A DNA stretch of 64,000 bases from Oceanicola sp. (GTDB taxonomy: Bacteria; Pseudomonadota; Alphaproteobacteria; Rhodobacterales; Rhodobacteraceae): the NCBI GenBank assembly GCA_022447275.1, contig JAKVBK010000007.1:1-64000 (forward strand). Reading direction: 5' to 3'. Position 1 is the first letter of the stretch; each line of letters starts with the position of its first letter. Made by a program: the position numbers and the translations under genes. Under the pieces are notes generated by a model, which was given only the letters and a program-made list of their open reading frames with translations, had not been told where the DNA came from and ran no database searches. This document shows, in pieces, positions 26,759 to 36,103 of this stretch.

Positions 26759-27592
26759 ATGGCAGAGCCAACATATGCATTTCCGCCCGGTGGGCATCCT
26801 GATCAATCCAGTGATCCGCTTGGGCGTGCGATTTTTACGGACGCCTACGCATTGATCCCGGCGGATGTGCAGCGCGATATCGTGACCAGCCTGTTGCCGG
26901 GCTGGCAGGGGGCGCGGGCCTGGATCCTTGCCCGCCCTCTGAGCGGCTTTGCCGAGACATTTGCCCAATACGCGGTGGAATTGGCGCCTTCCGGGGGGAG
27001 TGCGGCGCCAGAGCCTGATGATGCGGCGCAAGCTGGGATATTTGTGGCGCGCGGGGGGGCGGAGCTGACGATTGGCGAGGAGACGCATGTTTTGCGCCCG
27101 GGCTCCTACGCGTTCATTCCGGCTGGGACCCGCTGGTCCATCTATAATACCGGCACAGACAGCTGCGGCTTTCACTGGATTCGCAAGCGGTTCCGGCCTG
27201 CCCATGGGGTGGCGCGGCCGGCGCCCCGGGTTGTCCATGAAAGTGAGGTGGAAAAGGTGGTGATGCCCGATTGTGATGGGCGTTGGGCCACGCAGCGCTT
27301 CGCCGATCCGGCCGATCTGCGCCATGATTTCCACGTTAACATCGTCACCTTTGAGCGTGAGGGGCGCATTCCCTTTGCGGAGACCCATGTGATGGAGCAT
27401 GGGCTCTATGTGCTTGAGGGGACGGCCCGCTATTTGCTCAACCGCGATTGGGTGGATGTGGGCCCAGGGGATTTCATGTGGCTGCGGGCTTTTTGTCCGC
27501 AGGCTTGTGTCGCGACGGGGGAAGGGCCGTTCCGCTATTTGCTGTATAAGGACGTCAATCGCCATGTCCCGTTGGGCGGAGAGTTGGGATGA
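26759..27592 (+). CDS. allE: (S)-ureidoglycine aminohydrolase
   Basis: The protein is 277 residues and is a double-cupin enzyme. An N-terminal cupin is followed by a C-terminal cupin with ETHVMEHGLYVLEG, the metal-binding strand. It deaminates (S)-ureidoglycine to (S)-ureidoglycolate in purine ureide catabolism. The next gene, ureidoglycolate lyase, overlaps it by four bases (ATGA), which supports coupled synthesis and the pathway call. The start at 26759 gives MAEPTYAFPPGG; a longer frame upstream crosses a repeat and is rejected. Confidence 0.9.
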   Translation: MAEPTYAFPPGGHPDQSSDPLGRAIFTDAYALIPADVQRDIVTSLLPGWQGARAWILARPLSGFAETFAQYAVELAPSGGSAAPEPDDAAQAGIFVARGGAELTIGEETHVLRPGSYAFIPAGTRWSIYNTGTDSCGFHWIRKRFRPAHGVARPAPRVVHESEVEKVVMPDCDGRWATQRFADPADLRHDFHVNIVTFEREGRIPFAETHVMEHGLYVLEGTARYLLNRDWVDVGPGDFMWLRAFCPQACVATGEGPFRYLLYKDVNRHVPLGGELG

Positions 27593-28065
27593 ATCTTGTT
27601 GCCCAGCCTTTGAGCCAAGAGGCCTTTGCCGCTTTTGGCGAGGTGATCGAGGTGGGCGGCGCGCATGTGTTGATCAACGCAGGGAAATGCCGCCGGTACA
27701 CTGACCTGATGCAGGCGGACATTGTCGACGGTGCAGTGGGGCTGAGCCTGTTCGAAGCCGAGATCCGCCCCATGCCCCATCACTGTGATCTGCTGGAACG
27801 CCATCCTTTGGGCAACCAGTGTTTCATGCCGATGGGAAACAGCAGCTATCTTGTCATTGTTGCCCCTGATCAAGGAGGCGTTCCAGGGACGCCGGTTGCC
27901 TTCCTTGCGCAGGGCCATCAAGGCGTGAACATTGCGCGCAATACCTGGCATGGTGTTTTGTGCCCGATCTCTGGAACCGGGCTGTTCACGGTACTTGACC
28001 GGATTGGCACCGGCGCAAATCTCGAAGAACATGTTCTCGCACAGCCTGTGACGATTACCGTGTAG
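27589..28065 (+). CDS. allA: Ureidoglycolate lyase
   Basis: The protein is 158 residues and matches AllA: an FGEVIE strand at the N-terminus, then HPLGNQCFMPMG, the central metal-site region, and NTWHGVLCPI. It splits ureidoglycolate to glyoxylate and urea. It overlaps the preceding gene by four bases. The upstream allantoinase and allantoate enzymes are not in this window. Confidence 0.92.
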   Translation: MNLVAQPLSQEAFAAFGEVIEVGGAHVLINAGKCRRYTDLMQADIVDGAVGLSLFEAEIRPMPHHCDLLERHPLGNQCFMPMGNSSYLVIVAPDQGGVPGTPVAFLAQGHQGVNIARNTWHGVLCPISGTGLFTVLDRIGTGANLEEHVLAQPVTITV

Positions 28066-28074
28066 GGCGGCCCC

Positions 28075-28635
28075 ATGAGCAATCGTTTTTTCTTTGGCTA
28101 TGGCAGTCTTGTGAACCGCGCGACCCATGCCCATGACCCCGCCTATGCGGCAACGCTGGAGGGCTGGTGTCGGGTGTGGCGCCATTTGCCGGGACGCGCG
28201 CATGCCACGCTGAGCGTCATGCCGGAGCCGGGCACGCAGATCGCTGGGCTGATCGCGTCGGTCAAGGCGGATGACTGGGCTGCGCTGGATGCCCGCGAAG
28301 CTGCCTACACCCGGCATGATGTGTCTGGCGCGGTGGTCCATAGCGGGCCCGAGGCGGCCGAGATTGCGATGTATGTTGTGCCATTTGGGGCCGATGCCCC
28401 GGCCCCTGCGCCGATCCAGCTGAGCTATCTCGACGTGGTGGTGCAGGGCTATGATGCGGTTTTCGGCGCGGAGGGTGTGGCGGATTTCTTCGCGACGACG
28501 CGCGGCTGGGAGGCGCCTGTTCTGGATGACAGGGCCGCGCCGCTTTACCCGCGCCATCAGGTCTTGGCACCGCAACAACTGGCTCTTGTGGATGCCATGA
28601 TTGCACAGCACGGTCTGCGGCTGATCTCTGGCTAG
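28075..28635 (+). CDS. Gamma-glutamylcyclotransferase-like protein
   Basis: The protein is 186 residues with the GGCT-fold signature YGSL at residues 9-12 and a candidate catalytic acid, Glu75, in DAREAAY. GGCT-like enzymes form 5-oxoproline from gamma-glutamyl compounds, but many bacterial members act on other substrates. It follows allA by nine bases, so it is probably in the ureide operon; why is not known. The product ends 21 bases from the convergent MATE gene. Confidence 0.8.
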   Translation: MSNRFFFGYGSLVNRATHAHDPAYAATLEGWCRVWRHLPGRAHATLSVMPEPGTQIAGLIASVKADDWAALDAREAAYTRHDVSGAVVHSGPEAAEIAMYVVPFGADAPAPAPIQLSYLDVVVQGYDAVFGAEGVADFFATTRGWEAPVLDDRAAPLYPRHQVLAPQQLALVDAMIAQHGLRLISG

Positions 28636-28656
28636 GAGCGCCGGGTGCGCCCGGGC

Positions 28657-30051
28657 CTATTTGCGCAGGTGCAGCAGGCTCATCAGGCGGCCCTCCCGCT
28701 GGAAGGCCTCGCGTTTTTTCGCGCTGAGGCGGTCAGGCGTCATGATCCGGTTGGAAAGGAACGCCGCGGCGAAGGCAAAGACAACGCCCCCGGTATATTG
28801 TCCGATCAGGACGCCTGGCGCTCCGTAAAGGCTGGCTCCGAGTGTCACAAAGGGGATTGTGCCCAGCGTGTTGCGGCCCCAGTTGATCCAAGTGCTGTAA
28901 TAGGGGTGGCCCAGGTTGTTGAAGGCTGCATTCGAGACAAAGATCGCTCCGTTAAAGAACCACAGCAGCGCCAGCGGGCCGCAAAACAGCAGCAGCAATT
29001 CTGCCGTGATGCCCGTGGCGTTGAAAAGGGCAACGAGCGGGCCGCGCAGCCCGAAAAGCAGCGCGGCCACAACCACTGTGACAACCGCACAGAAGAGCAG
29101 GCCGTCCCGGTAGGTTTCGCGCACGCGAGCGGCCTGTCCGGCGCCGGCGTTCTGCCCGATGATAGGGCCGATTGCGCCAGACAGGGCAAACATCACCCCA
29201 AAGGCAACGGGTACGATCCGCCCGACGATGGCCATCCCGGCCACCGCGTCGGAGCCATATTCTGCCATTGAGCGGGTGACCCATGCCTGACCTACAGGCG
29301 TGGCCAGCTGCGTCAGGATGGCCGGGAAGGCAATGGTCAGGATTGGTTTTGCATCCCGCAAAAGGGCCGGCACGCTGGGCATGCTCAGCCCGCCATAGTG
29401 TTTGAAAATCGGCAGCAGAGCGACCAATGCGATGGTCACGCGCGCCGCAACAGATGCCAAGGCAGCCCCGGTGAGTTCGAGCCCGAGGCCAAAAATCAGG
29501 ATCGGATCAAGCACGGCATTCACAAGGCCGCCTGCCACGGTGGCCCACATGGCCCGTTTGGCATCCCCGTGGGCGCGCAGGATCGCGCCGCCCACCATGC
29601 CGACCAACAAGAGCGGCAGCGATGGCACGATAATGGCAAGATAGCCCACCGCAAGCTCGAGCGTGCGCCCCTCAGCGCCCACAAGGGCGGCCAGAGGGGT
29701 CAGGAAAAACCAGACGATCGCCACGAAGATGGTGGCCAGGATGATGCCCCAGACAAGCGAGGTTGCAGCGCGTTGTCGGGCGGTTTCTTGGTCTCCTGCG
29801 CCGACGGCCCTTGCCACCAATGCGCCCGCCGCAATTGCCACGCCGATGGAAAAGGACGTCGTGAAGAAGAGAATTGTTCCGGCATAGCCGATGGCGGCGG
29901 CGAGCTCGTCCTGACCGAGCATTGAGATAAAGATCATGTCTACGAGGTCGACAAGAAACACTGCCATGAGGCCCACGGAGGCGGTGACCGACATCACCGT
30001 GATATGTCGCATCGGGCTTCCGCTCAGAAACCGGGCTTGTTCTTGCGCCAT
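28657..30051 (-). CDS. MATE family efflux transporter
   Basis: This 464-residue, very hydrophobic protein has about twelve membrane helices in two homologous halves, as in the MatE family, which exports cationic drugs or metabolites against a sodium or proton gradient. The opening MRHITVMSVTASVGLMAVF and the second-half GAIGPIIGQNAGAG are typical of NorM/DinF-like members. GGGGAGCGGATT precedes the ATG. The substrate cannot be told from sequence. Confidence 0.9.
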   Translation of the reverse strand: MAQEQARFLSGSPMRHITVMSVTASVGLMAVFLVDLVDMIFISMLGQDELAAAIGYAGTILFFTTSFSIGVAIAAGALVARAVGAGDQETARQRAATSLVWGIILATIFVAIVWFFLTPLAALVGAEGRTLELAVGYLAIIVPSLPLLLVGMVGGAILRAHGDAKRAMWATVAGGLVNAVLDPILIFGLGLELTGAALASVAARVTIALVALLPIFKHYGGLSMPSVPALLRDAKPILTIAFPAILTQLATPVGQAWVTRSMAEYGSDAVAGMAIVGRIVPVAFGVMFALSGAIGPIIGQNAGAGQAARVRETYRDGLLFCAVVTVVVAALLFGLRGPLVALFNATGITAELLLLFCGPLALLWFFNGAIFVSNAAFNNLGHPYYSTWINWGRNTLGTIPFVTLGASLYGAPGVLIGQYTGGVVFAFAAAFLSNRIMTPDRLSAKKREAFQREGRLMSLLHLRK

Positions 30052-30219
30052 AATCCGCTCCCCTCATGAACTGAAGGCATCGTCGTCCCGTTCAGGACAA
30101 AACACAACCGCGCTGGTCACGCGCGCGCGACTGAAGCCAGCTGAGCAGCCGCGCATGCTCAGGCAGGGCGTGCAGGCGCTCTGCTGTTAGCGCGTGTAAT
30201 AGGGCCGGCTGTCGCGTGA

Positions 30220-31545
30220 TCAGACAGTCGGGCGTGTTTGCAAGAGCGCCATCACATCGGCCATTTCCGGGCCGCGTTGCTGCCCGGTTACGGCGAGGCG
30301 CAGAGGCATGAAGAGGCCCTTGCCCTTGCGCCCGGTTGCCGCCTTCACATCCGCTGTCCACTGAGACCACGTCTGCGCGTCATAGGGCGCATCTGGCAGC
30401 ATCGAAAAAGCCTGTTCCACGAAGGCGCGATCTTCGTCGGCAATGATCGGCTGCGCGGGGCCGTCGCGGAACAGCGCCCACCACGCGGCCATATCGGCCC
30501 GGGTGTCGATGTTTTCGCGCACGACGCTCCAGAAGGGCTCTGCAAGCTCTGCGGGCACGCCGAGCGCCGCAATATCGCTGGCCATGTCGGCAAGCGGCAG
30601 ACTGGCCAGGTGGCGGGCTGTAAGCGGCTTGAGGTCTTCGACGTCGAACTTCGTGGGTGCTGCGCCGAATTTCGACAGATCGAAGCCGTCGATGAGCTCT
30701 TGGTGGGTGCTGCGCAGGGCAATCGGATCGCTGGAGCCGAGCCGCGCCATGAGCGACAGCAGCGCCATCGGCTCGATGCCGGCGGCACGCAGATCGCGCA
30801 GCGCCAAAGTGCCCAGACGTTTGGAAAGTGCCTCCCCTTGCGGGCCGGTCAGCAGGGAGTGGTGCGCAAAATCAGGATGCCCTGCGCCAAGCGCTGCCAT
30901 GATCTGGATCTGGGTTGCGGTGTTGGTCACGTGGTCGGAGCCGCGCACCACATGGGTGATCCCCATTTCCGTATCGTCCACAACCGAGGCCAGCGTATAC
31001 AGAAACTGGCCATCGGCCCGGATCAGCACCGGATCAGACACGGAGGCGGCATCGATCGAAATGTCGCCGAGGATGCCGTCGGCCCAGGCGATCCGCGCAT
31101 GATCCAGCTTGAACCGCCAGACGCCATCGCCCCGCTCTGCCCGCAGGGCGGTTTTCTCTTCTTCCGAGAGGGCAAGCGCGGCACGGTCATACACCGGGGG
31201 CTTGCCCATGTTCAGCAGCTTCTTGCGCTTGAGGTCCAGCTCGGTCGGGGTTTCCCATGCCTCGTAGAAGCGGGCTTTCGCGCGCAGCTCATCCGCCGCT
31301 GCCACGTAGCGATCGAGCCGCGAAGACTGCGTCTCGACCCGATCCCATGTCAGGCCCAGCCATTCCAGATCTTCCTGAATGCCATCCGCGTATTCCTGCT
31401 TGGACCGCTCCGGATCCGTGTCGTCGAGGCGCAGAATGAACTCCCCGCCCGCTTTCCGGGCGATCAACCAGTTGAACAGCGCCGTGCGCAGGTTGCCGAC
31501 ATGGAGATAGCCGGTGGGCGAGGGGGCAAAACGGGTGACAGTCAT
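30220..31545 (-). CDS. gltX: Glutamate--tRNA ligase
   Basis: The protein is 441 residues and is a class I synthetase. The HIGH-type motif is in FAPSPTGYLHVGNLRTAL (residues 6-23) and the KMSKS-type motif is ALSKR at 239-243. Alphaproteobacteria often carry two GltX paralogues; at this shorter length this may be the second. Which tRNA it charges is not clear. The start at 31545 follows AAAGGAGCTTCGCG; the 21-codon upstream extension is not family-like. It is divergent from the metallopeptidase gene. Confidence 0.93.
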   Translation of the reverse strand: MTVTRFAPSPTGYLHVGNLRTALFNWLIARKAGGEFILRLDDTDPERSKQEYADGIQEDLEWLGLTWDRVETQSSRLDRYVAAADELRAKARFYEAWETPTELDLKRKKLLNMGKPPVYDRAALALSEEEKTALRAERGDGVWRFKLDHARIAWADGILGDISIDAASVSDPVLIRADGQFLYTLASVVDDTEMGITHVVRGSDHVTNTATQIQIMAALGAGHPDFAHHSLLTGPQGEALSKRLGTLALRDLRAAGIEPMALLSLMARLGSSDPIALRSTHQELIDGFDLSKFGAAPTKFDVEDLKPLTARHLASLPLADMASDIAALGVPAELAEPFWSVVRENIDTRADMAAWWALFRDGPAQPIIADEDRAFVEQAFSMLPDAPYDAQTWSQWTADVKAATGRKGKGLFMPLRLAVTGQQRGPEMADVMALLQTRPTV

Positions 31546-31637
31546 CGCGAAGCTCCTTTGCGGTGCCGCGGGGCGGCAGGGCGCATCTTTCCCGCCGTCC
31601 CCTTCCACACACGCGCGGATTTGTCCATATCAGAGCC

Positions 31638-32045
31638 ATGCAAGATTGGACTGACAGCCCTGCTCCCAGCTGCGAAGACATCGCACAGCTTGCCCAAGCC
31701 GCACGCGCCGCTTTGCCGGGCCCGATTGCTGTGGCCGCCGAGGGCGTGGTCATCCGGGTGGTTGATCTGGCTGATGACGATACGGTGCGCCAACTCGATC
31801 TGCAAAGCCCGTTTGAGCTGACGGGCCTCTATGATGGCATCCCCCTCACCGAGAAATCCGTCATGGACCAACCAGAGCGCCCGGACATCATCTGGCTCTA
31901 TCGGCGCCCGATCCTCGATGAATGGGCCGAGCGTGGCGCGGTGCCGCTGGGCGCATTGGTGGCCCATATTGTCGTGCATGAGTTTGCCCATCATTTCGGC
32001 TGGTCAGACAGCGAAATCGCTCGGATCGACGCCTGGTGGGAATAG
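31638..32045 (+). CDS. Zincin-like metallopeptidase family protein
   Basis: The protein is 135 residues with an HEFAH motif (His114, Glu115, His118) near the C-terminus. This fits the small zinc metallopeptidase-like family formerly called DUF1025. No signal peptide is present, so it is cytoplasmic. The substrate is unknown. The start at 31638 (MQDWTDSPAPS) is chosen because the upstream frame overlaps the divergent gltX start region without similarity. Confidence 0.85.
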   Translation: MQDWTDSPAPSCEDIAQLAQAARAALPGPIAVAAEGVVIRVVDLADDDTVRQLDLQSPFELTGLYDGIPLTEKSVMDQPERPDIIWLYRRPILDEWAERGAVPLGALVAHIVVHEFAHHFGWSDSEIARIDAWWE

Positions 32046-32211
32046 GCCTGAGGGGCTTTGTTCGCGGGATGCTGAACAGAATATGTGCGCTGATAGTAGA
32101 TTGATGGGCGGTTTTTGGCCGCTTTGCGCATTTGTGCTGGTCTGAGCCGTCTTCGCCCCTACCTCCACGCGAACTGCAGCGCGGAGCAGATCCGCAGAAG
32201 GAGGAACTGAC

Positions 32212-33135
32212 ATGTCCATGAAATTGACCCGCAGACAGGCGCTCGCCGCCACCGCTGCCGCACCTGCCGCGGCCGCCCTTGCCCCCGGTCTTGCCACTGC
32301 CGGTGGCCACGCAGCGCCCAGCCCGCTCAATGCCCGCACGTTCAGCCTCGGCGCATTTGAGGTGACGACCCTGCTGTCGGGATCGATGCCGCGCGACAAT
32401 GCTCAGGGTATTTTTGGCATGAACGTGTCCGAGGAAGAGTTCGCGGAAGTCTCTGCGGACAACTTCATTTCCAATGACGCGGTGCAGTTCTTCTTTACGC
32501 CCACGCTCGTGCGCACCGGCTCTGAGACGATCCTGTTTGACACAGGCCTCAACCAGGAAGGCATCACGGGGGCCCTTGCCGACGCGGGTGTCACAGCTGA
32601 CGAGATCACCCATGTGGTTCTGACGCACATGCATGGCGATCACATTGGCGGCATGAACGGCGATGCTGGCGAAACGTTCAAGAACGCCGCCTACATCACG
32701 GGTCGCGTCGAATTCGACACCTCCAACACCGCTGACAATGAGCGGTTCCAGCAGAAGGTTGCCCCCTATGCCGAGCGTTTCAGCTTCCTCGAGGCTGGCC
32801 AGGATGTGACATCGGGCGTGACCTCGATGGATGCCTCCGGCCACACGCCGGGCCACATGGCATACATGCTGGAAAGCGAAGGCCAGCAGCTGGCGCTGAT
32901 CGCGGATACGGCCAACCACCATGTCTGGTCGCTGGGCTATCCTGAATGGGAAGTGCGCTTTGACCGGGACAAGGCCGCGGCAGCAGCCACGCGCAAGCGC
33001 CTCCTGGGCATGCTGGCCGCCGACAAGCTGCCCTTTATTGGCTATCACATGCCGTTCCCGGCGCTGGGCTATGTTGCGCCGCGGGGCGAGGGCGGCTTCC
33101 AGTATGTGCCCCACAGCTACCAGTTGCTCGGCTAA
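32212..33135 (+). CDS. Exported metallo-beta-lactamase-fold hydrolase
   Basis: The protein is 307 residues. A Tat-like leader (LTRRQALAATAAA, twin Arg at 7-8) ends around residue 30. The metal site HMHGDH is at residues 139-144, with a further SGHTPGHM motif for the third ligand region. It is an MBL-superfamily hydrolase, related to lactonase or quorum-quenching-type members rather than true beta-lactamases; substrate unknown. GGAGGAACTGAC precedes the ATG. Tat export fits a folded, metal-loaded periplasmic enzyme. Confidence 0.9.
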   Translation: MSMKLTRRQALAATAAAPAAAALAPGLATAGGHAAPSPLNARTFSLGAFEVTTLLSGSMPRDNAQGIFGMNVSEEEFAEVSADNFISNDAVQFFFTPTLVRTGSETILFDTGLNQEGITGALADAGVTADEITHVVLTHMHGDHIGGMNGDAGETFKNAAYITGRVEFDTSNTADNERFQQKVAPYAERFSFLEAGQDVTSGVTSMDASGHTPGHMAYMLESEGQQLALIADTANHHVWSLGYPEWEVRFDRDKAAAAATRKRLLGMLAADKLPFIGYHMPFPALGYVAPRGEGGFQYVPHSYQLLG

Positions 33136-33388
33136 GGCTGGCTTTTCTGCAACATCGCGGCCGCTCCTCACGGGGCGGCCCACCGCAAGTGCTGCATAGA
33201 AACTGCTCGGCCTCTTGGAGGTATTCTTGACGAGGGTGTGCAGCTTGCAAACACAGATCTCCCTAGAAAATGAAGCCAACGGTTTTGTCTGGGGCTTAGC
33301 GGACTGTGCGGATTGAGGAATAGGGCGCCCTGCCGTTTGCCCATGCGAACACCTAGGAAAATGGTTTGCGCGCTGGCGACATCTTGAT

Positions 33389-33925
33389 ATGGGCTTCCCG
33401 ATGATAATCGAAACAGAACGACTTTGCCTTGAGCCATTTGCCGATCGGCATCTGGCCGGATTGCATGCTCTCAGTAGCGATCCAGAAGTAATGCGGTTTA
33501 TCGGTCCGGTTCAGACCCTTGAGGAAACAAGAAGCGCAATTTCCAAAGCCTCGGAACGTTGGCAACGACTTGGCTATGGTTGGTGGGCAATAAGGGAAAG
33601 CGCCAGCAAGAGAATTATTGGTGCTGCGTGTTTGCAAAACATTGCCAATGACGAGGATGCGCCACTGGAAATAGGGTGGAGGCTAGCGCCTTTGGCGCGC
33701 AGGAAAGGGTATGCCACCGAAGCAGGCAGGGCAGCCATTAACTTTGCCTTCGATGGTGTCCGGACTTCATTTGTGCTCGCGGTTGCTAATCAAGAGAACA
33801 AAGCGTCTCATCGCGTAATGCAGAGGCTGGGCATGACATATCGTGGCATTGAAACTCACTACGGACTGCCCCTCACGACCTACGCGAAATACTGCCAAGA
33901 TGGTGATGGCGGAACGGCATTGTAG
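33389..33925 (+). CDS. GNAT family N-acetyltransferase (RimJ/RimL type)
   Basis: The protein is about 178 residues. It begins IIETERLCLEPF and has the acetyl-CoA loop ARRKGYATEAGRAAI and the HRVMQRLGM helix typical of RimJ/RimL-like acetyltransferases. The codon use and base composition (AGA, AGG, ATA, AAT codons) are unlike the GC-rich neighbours, suggesting recent acquisition. ATG at 33389 or 33401 are both possible; neither has a strong ribosome-binding site. Substrate unknown. Confidence 0.8.
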   Translation: MGFPMIIETERLCLEPFADRHLAGLHALSSDPEVMRFIGPVQTLEETRSAISKASERWQRLGYGWWAIRESASKRIIGAACLQNIANDEDAPLEIGWRLAPLARRKGYATEAGRAAINFAFDGVRTSFVLAVANQENKASHRVMQRLGMTYRGIETHYGLPLTTYAKYCQDGDGGTAL

Positions 33926-34085
33926 CGCCGCGTGGCGAACACCAATCTGCAATGCAGCTTGTGGCACTTTGCGTCCGAAGCTGAGAACTGATCCATTTTG
34001 CCAATGTGCGCTGTCCAAAGGGTGGGATTTGAACGCGCAGGTTCTGTCGCCTCTAGGCAGGCGTGGGTTTTGCCGCGCTGGAGGT

Positions 34086-35747
34086 CTACGCGCCGCTGTC
34101 GCGCCAGCGATTGACGATGGGATAGCGTCTGTCCAGCCAGAAGGCCCTGTCCGACAGGCGCGCGCCGGGAGCGGATTGGAAGCGTTTGTACTCGGACAAA
34201 AGCACAAGGGACTGCACCCGCTCAACCGTTGCCCGGTCAAAGCCTTCTGCGATCAAGTCTGCCACGCTGATTTCGCGATCCACAAGCCCCTCTAGGATCG
34301 CGTCGAGCACTTCATAGGGGGGCAGGCTGTCTTCATCTTTCTGATCTTCGCGCAGTTCTGCTGAGGGCGGTTTCTCGATCACCCGCAGTGGGATAACCTC
34401 CCCTGCCGGTGCCTGCATCCACGCGGGGCGGTGGTTGGCGTTGCGCCAGCGGCAGATATCAAAGACCCGTGTCTTGTAGAGATCCTTGATCGGATTATAC
34501 CCCCCGGCCATATCGCCATAGATCGTGGCATAGCCCACCGCGACCTCTGACTTGTTGCCAGTTGTCAGCAGCATTTCCCCGAACTTGTTCGAGAGGGCCA
34601 TCAGCAACAGGCCGCGCAGGCGCGACTGGATGTTCTCCTCTGTGACATCGGCATCGCGCCCTGCAAAGAGCGGGGCGAGGGCCTCTGTCACGGCGGCACG
34701 GGGCCCCGAGATCGGGATTTCGTCGAGCGGGCACCCCAGCGCCGCTGCAACGCCGGCAGCATCTTCGAGACTGGTACCCGAAGTGTATTCCGAGGGCAGC
34801 ATCACGCAGCGCACATTCTCTGGGCCGATCGCATCCGCAGCAATGGTGGCGACAATTGCGCTGTCCACGCCGCCGGACAGCCCCAGCAACACCTTGCCAA
34901 AACCGGATTTGCCCAGGTAATCGCGCAGGCCCTCGACCATGGCGCGGTAATCCTGCTCAAGGGGATCGGGCAGGGGGGCGAGGCTGTCTTGAGCCACTTG
35001 CCAGCCGTCATTGGTGCGCGTCAGCGTCATGGTCTGGATCGTCTCGTCGAACACGGGGCACTGCAGGGCAAGCTTGCCGCCCGGGTTGAGCGCAAAACTA
35101 CCCCCATCGAACAGCTGGTCATCCTGCCCGCCGACCATGTTGAGGTAGATCAGCGGCAATCCCGTCTCGATTACACGGGAGACCATCTGGTTCATCCGTT
35201 GGTCCCGCTTGGAGCGGGTATAGGGGGATCCGTTGGGCACAAAGAGAAACTCTGCGCCGCTCTCTGCCAGCGCCTCTGCAACATCTTCGTGCCAGGCGTC
35301 CTCGCAAATCGGCACGCCAATGCGCACGCCTTTGATTGCAATGGGGCCGTGAATATCGCCGGGCGCAAACAGGCGGTGTTCGTCGAACACGCCGTCATTG
35401 GGCAGTTCGTGCTTGAAAACCTTGCTGCGGATCGTGCCCCCCTCAAGGATCAGGTAGGCATTGTGGAGCGCCTGCTCCGTGCGCCAGGGCAGACCGATCC
35501 CGAGGGCGGGCCCGTCGGCGCAAGCCGCGGCCAACTCTGTTGCTGCACGGGCCAGATCATCCACGAAGGCGGGCCTGCGGATCAGGTCTTGGCACTGGTA
35601 GCCGGCAAGAAACATCTCGGGCAGCGCCACGAGATCGGCGCCGTCCCGTTTGCCCTGCTCCCAGGCGGCGCGCGCCTTGTCGGCATTGCCGCGAATGTCG
35701 CCCACGGTTGGGTTCATCTGTGCAAGCGTGATGCGAAAGCTGTCCAT
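34086..35747 (-). CDS. nadE: Glutamine-dependent NAD+ synthetase
   Basis: The protein is 553 residues. The N-terminal nitrilase-fold glutaminase has the triad Glu44, Lys112 and Cys148. The C-terminal synthetase has the ATP-pyrophosphatase loop LLGLSGGVDSA (about 287-297). It amidates nicotinate adenine dinucleotide, drawing ammonia from glutamine. The C-terminus carries the RFQSAPGARLSDRAFWLDRR stretch common in alphaproteobacterial forms. Intact and full length. Confidence 0.95.
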   Translation of the reverse strand: MDSFRITLAQMNPTVGDIRGNADKARAAWEQGKRDGADLVALPEMFLAGYQCQDLIRRPAFVDDLARAATELAAACADGPALGIGLPWRTEQALHNAYLILEGGTIRSKVFKHELPNDGVFDEHRLFAPGDIHGPIAIKGVRIGVPICEDAWHEDVAEALAESGAEFLFVPNGSPYTRSKRDQRMNQMVSRVIETGLPLIYLNMVGGQDDQLFDGGSFALNPGGKLALQCPVFDETIQTMTLTRTNDGWQVAQDSLAPLPDPLEQDYRAMVEGLRDYLGKSGFGKVLLGLSGGVDSAIVATIAADAIGPENVRCVMLPSEYTSGTSLEDAAGVAAALGCPLDEIPISGPRAAVTEALAPLFAGRDADVTEENIQSRLRGLLLMALSNKFGEMLLTTGNKSEVAVGYATIYGDMAGGYNPIKDLYKTRVFDICRWRNANHRPAWMQAPAGEVIPLRVIEKPPSAELREDQKDEDSLPPYEVLDAILEGLVDREISVADLIAEGFDRATVERVQSLVLLSEYKRFQSAPGARLSDRAFWLDRRYPIVNRWRDSGA

Positions 35748-36103
35748 GGCTTGTTCCCTGCAGTACGCGCGGGATGTAGCGCGCTGGGGATCAGGCGGAA
35801 AGTCCGAAATGGCCGATCTTGCGTCAGCCTCAGCCCGATTGGGCCAACATTGGCCCGCAAGGGGCGTTGATTCCGGATGGGCACAGGCTGCGCCTTGCAG
35901 CGTTGCCTCTATTCACCGCCTCACGCGCATGTGTTTGGATCGCTTGCGTGGCATCCGCACCGCAGGTCTTGGCGTTCTGGCCTTTGGGCAAAAGATATTG
36001 TTGAAATAGAGCCCTCAACGTAGCCTGATGCGCGAAAATGTGGTGTGATCGCACCTTCTGGTGCAGTTTGGGGCTCTGCCCTCGATCGATGTGAGGCCGT
36101 TCC
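35748..36103. other. Divergent intergenic region between nadE and the MORN gene
   Basis: 356 bases without a convincing coding frame. It must carry the promoters for nadE (minus) and the MORN-repeat gene (plus). GATTGGGCCAACATTGGCCC-type short inverted repeats occur near 35838-35860. I see no terminator and no RNA gene. Confidence 0.5.

Noticed and set aside
30052..30219. Reading frame tail after gltX that looked like a lost C-terminal gene fragment
   Set aside because: It has no start of its own, no ribosome-binding site and no recognisable motif.
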